Below, piece after piece: positions 62,359-64,000 of a stretch of 64,000 nucleotides of DNA (positions within the stretch are counted from its first letter, which is position 1; each line of letters begins with the position of its first letter). Below the pieces are notes generated by a model, which worked only from the letters and a program-made list of their open reading frames with translations, was not told where the DNA came from and ran no database searches. Both the position numbers and the translations under genes were made by a program. This DNA comes from Thiohalospira halophila DSM 15071 (lineage in GTDB: Bacteria; Pseudomonadota; Gammaproteobacteria; Thiohalospirales; Thiohalospiraceae). The stretch covers positions 56,734 through 120,733 of the forward strand of contig NZ_FOMJ01000008.1 of NCBI RefSeq assembly GCF_900112605.1. Direction: 5' to 3'.

Positions 62359-63423
62359 GTGCAACCCGACCTTACCCACCTGACCGAACGCCTCCTCCCC
62401 ATCTTCCCGGACTTCGGCGCCGAGGGGCGCGAGCTGGTCCGCCCCCTCTTCCGCCGGCTGGCACACGGCCGGCCGGTGGAACCGGCCGAACTCGCCGCGG
62501 CCTCGGGTTGGTCGACAGCGGCCGTCAACGAGACGCTCTCCCGCTGGTGGGGCATTCGATATGACGAGGAAGGGCGGATCAACGGCTTCTGGGGCCTGGA
62601 CCTGGAGCCCACGCGGCATCAGCTCCGGGCGGGCGAGCGGGCGCTGTTCGCCTGGTGCGCCTGGGACACGCTCTTTCTGGCCGACCTGATGGGAGAGACG
62701 CTCGAGGTCACCAGCCCCTGTCCGGCCTCCGGCGAGACGATCCATCTCCGGGTCGGCCCGGACGGGATCGAGGGCTCACCGCCTGCCGCTCGCCTGGCCC
62801 TGACCCTGCCGGATCCGGCCCGGGCCCGCCACGGGGTCCGCGAGGCCTTCTGCTGTGGCGTCGACTTCGTCACCGAGGGCGCCGCCGAACCGTGGTGCCA
62901 GGATCGCGACGACCGGCACCTCCTGACCCTCGACCAGGGGTATGACCTGGGGCAGATGGTCTGGGAGGCACTCCTTGCGCCCGAGAATGAGGAAACCGCC
63001 ATGTCCGACTGCTGCGCCAGCCCCGAGCCCGAATCGAAGCCCGTTCGCAAACGGCCGTGCCCGAGCTGCGGCGAGACCGCGCGCTCCGTTGCCGGCCGAA
63101 CCGTCCTGCACCATCTCCAGCAGCCCTGGGCACAGCCCGACCTGGCCCACCGGAACCTCTGGTTCTGCGAGTCGCCGGCCTGCCCCACGGTCTATTTCGA
63201 TGCCGAGGGACAGGCCTTCACCCAGGCAGACCTTCGAACCACCGTCGGCCAGAAGGCCTCGGGCGCGGACGCCCCCATCTGCTACTGCTTCGGCGTCGCC
63301 CGGGGCGAGGCGACCCCCGAGGTCCGCGGCTTCGTCGAGGCCATGACGCGGGACGGCCTGTGCGCCTGCGAGGCCCGCAACCCCGCCGGTCGCTGCTGTC
63401 TGCGCGACTTCCCAGGCAGTTAG
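62359..63423 (+). CDS. Alkylmercury lyase (MerB) fused to a CopZ-like cysteine-rich domain
   Basis: A 354-residue product from GTG 62359 (GAGG eight bases before). Residues 1-212 are MerB: helical start (VEPAELAAASGWS), PTRHQLRAGERALFAWCAWDTLFL with Cys100 and Asp103 (the C96/D99 pair of plasmid MerB) and REAFCCGVDF with Cys165/166 in place of C159. Thus the C-Hg cleaving residues look intact. Residues 215-354 hold twelve cysteines (CPSCG at 234-238, CESPAC at 270-275, ICYCFG and CACEARNPAGRCCL) in the order of the Fe-S/Zn domain of CopZ. An internal ATG at 63001 with GAGGAA before it might also give the second half alone. No merA, merR or merT is near. Confidence 0.88.
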   Translation: MQPDLTHLTERLLPIFPDFGAEGRELVRPLFRRLAHGRPVEPAELAAASGWSTAAVNETLSRWWGIRYDEEGRINGFWGLDLEPTRHQLRAGERALFAWCAWDTLFLADLMGETLEVTSPCPASGETIHLRVGPDGIEGSPPAARLALTLPDPARARHGVREAFCCGVDFVTEGAAEPWCQDRDDRHLLTLDQGYDLGQMVWEALLAPENEETAMSDCCASPEPESKPVRKRPCPSCGETARSVAGRTVLHHLQQPWAQPDLAHRNLWFCESPACPTVYFDAEGQAFTQADLRTTVGQKASGADAPICYCFGVARGEATPEVRGFVEAMTRDGLCACEARNPAGRCCLRDFPGS

Positions 63424-63429
63424 GCACTT

Positions 63430-63612
63430 AGCAGCCGCCTCGGCTACCTGCCCGGCTTCGGCGGCCACGACCAGACCCAGGAGCTCACGACGCCGGGCAC
63501 CCGGGGACGGAATGACCTGATGGAGCGCTTTTTTCGGTCTTTGAAAGAAGGGTGCATCTTGCTGCACTGGTTCGAATGGCTAGGCCAGCTCGGGTGGTCA
63601 TCGGCCATTTAA
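63430..63612 (+). pseudogene. Fragment of an IS3-family transposase (OrfB)
   Basis: A frame open from 63430 to TAA 63610-63612 reads GRNDLMERFFRSLKEGCI near its end, the piece of IS3 OrfB that surrounds the last catalytic Glu. The usual next segment (WYNEERPH) is missing, so the gene is broken. No upstream part with start codon is found. The stretch 63613-63731 shows nothing else. Confidence 0.7.
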
Positions 63613-63731
63613 TCACGTACGGCAACGAGTAGCGGCCGCATCAGCCCCGGGGTACGCAGCTTCAGGGCCACATCCCACTCGAAGCGCGTACGCCCCGGCG
63701 TTCGTCAAGCTAGTTGTCGTATCCCCGAGCA

Positions 63732-64000
63732 TCATGCTGCGACTTGATCGGGTTCGCAGGCCGTTCGCCGTTCCGGGTTCAGCCAGACCGGCCCGGCCGG
63801 ACGCCAGTCCCGGGTTGGCCCGCTCCAGCGCCTGGGATTCTCCGCCTTCGCCTCGTCATACCGCGCCTGACGGTCGCCCAGGATGGCCTCATCATCACCG
63901 TCGTGGCGCTGCTGTGGCGTGACATACTGGATCCGGCTGTGCCGGTTCTCTTCGTTGTACCAGCGAACAAAACCATGCACCCATCCTCGAGCCGCTTCGA
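63732..64000 (-). CDS. C-terminal part of an IS3-family transposase OrfB, cut by window edge
   Basis: The minus-strand frame is open from the window edge to TGA 63732-63734 and reads EAARGWVHGFVRWYNEENRHSR, then VTPQQRH and NPRRWSGPTRDW, typical of the end of IS3 OrfB. The N-terminus lies outside the window, so whether the element is whole cannot be told. It points the opposite way to the fragment at 63.5 kb, so at least two insertions or a rearrangement took place. Confidence 0.85.
   Translation of the reverse strand, partial: EAARGWVHGFVRWYNEENRHSRIQYVTPQQRHDGDDEAILGDRQARYDEAKAENPRRWSGPTRDWRPAGPVWLNPERRTACEPDQVAA

Overview
The window is GC-rich (about 70 percent by eye), densely packed chromosomal DNA from a gammaproteobacterium. 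This rests on the rpsU-yqeY-dnaG-rpoD operon with a CAT-anticodon tRNA behind rpoD, the dapF-DUF484-xerC block, the ubiE/ubiJ/ubiB cluster, hslVU, an LpxL-type acyltransferase and the phoBR-pst-phoU order. The composition and many acidic proteins would fit a halophilic or sulfur-oxidising relative of the Ectothiorhodospiraceae, but that placement is an inference and was not tested.

Layout. 1-9.0 kb: CoA-binding protein (cut by the edge), dapF, DUF484, xerC, then a diguanylate cyclase and lipoprotein, dtd and pip on the minus strand, a membrane protein, a phosphatase-superfamily protein, gpmA and a small monooxygenase. 9.1-13.7 kb: tRNA and the macromolecular synthesis operon, with a near-consensus promoter before rpsU and another before rpoD. 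13.7-15.8 kb: tsaD, plsY, folB. 15.8-24.7 kb: the phosphate regulon (phoB, phoR, pstS, pstC, pstA, pstB, phoU) with clear Pho boxes before pstS and pstC. 24.7-30.4 kb: rep, a HelD-type RNA polymerase recycling factor, selO. 30.7-38.4 kb (minus strand): thioredoxin-fold protein, M48 lipoprotein, ubiB, ubiJ, an RDD protein, ubiE, a DUF971 protein, hslU, hslV. 38.6-42.0 kb: MFS transporter, SDR, two small uncharacterised proteins, a MazEF-like toxin-antitoxin pair. 42.1-49.7 kb: metH, ttcA, a four-gene overlapping minus-strand operon (two small membrane proteins, LpxL-type acyltransferase, fructosamine kinase family) and a group III truncated haemoglobin. 50.0-56.0 kb: priA behind two convergent DnaA boxes, argS, a SPOR protein, an outer-membrane barrel and a membrane zinc peptidase. 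56.0-63.4 kb: a GGDEF-EAL receptor with its own periplasmic binding protein, a ClC channel with CBS domains, a secreted amidohydrolase and a MerB/CopZ-like fusion. 63.4-64.0 kb: remains of IS3-family transposases.

The least expected features are: (i) two copies of an intergenic element (about 30.53-30.64 and 38.51-38.61 kb) in which a long inverted-repeat stem encloses two small hairpins, each with a GGGA loop inside CAGGGATG, with base changes that preserve pairing; (ii) an organomercurial lyase joined in frame to a cysteine-rich CopZ-like domain at the edge of insertion-sequence debris; (iii) a HelD-family protein in a gammaproteobacterial setting; (iv) a convergent DnaA-box pair in front of priA; (v) a periplasmic binding protein translationally coupled to a dual cyclic-di-GMP enzyme.
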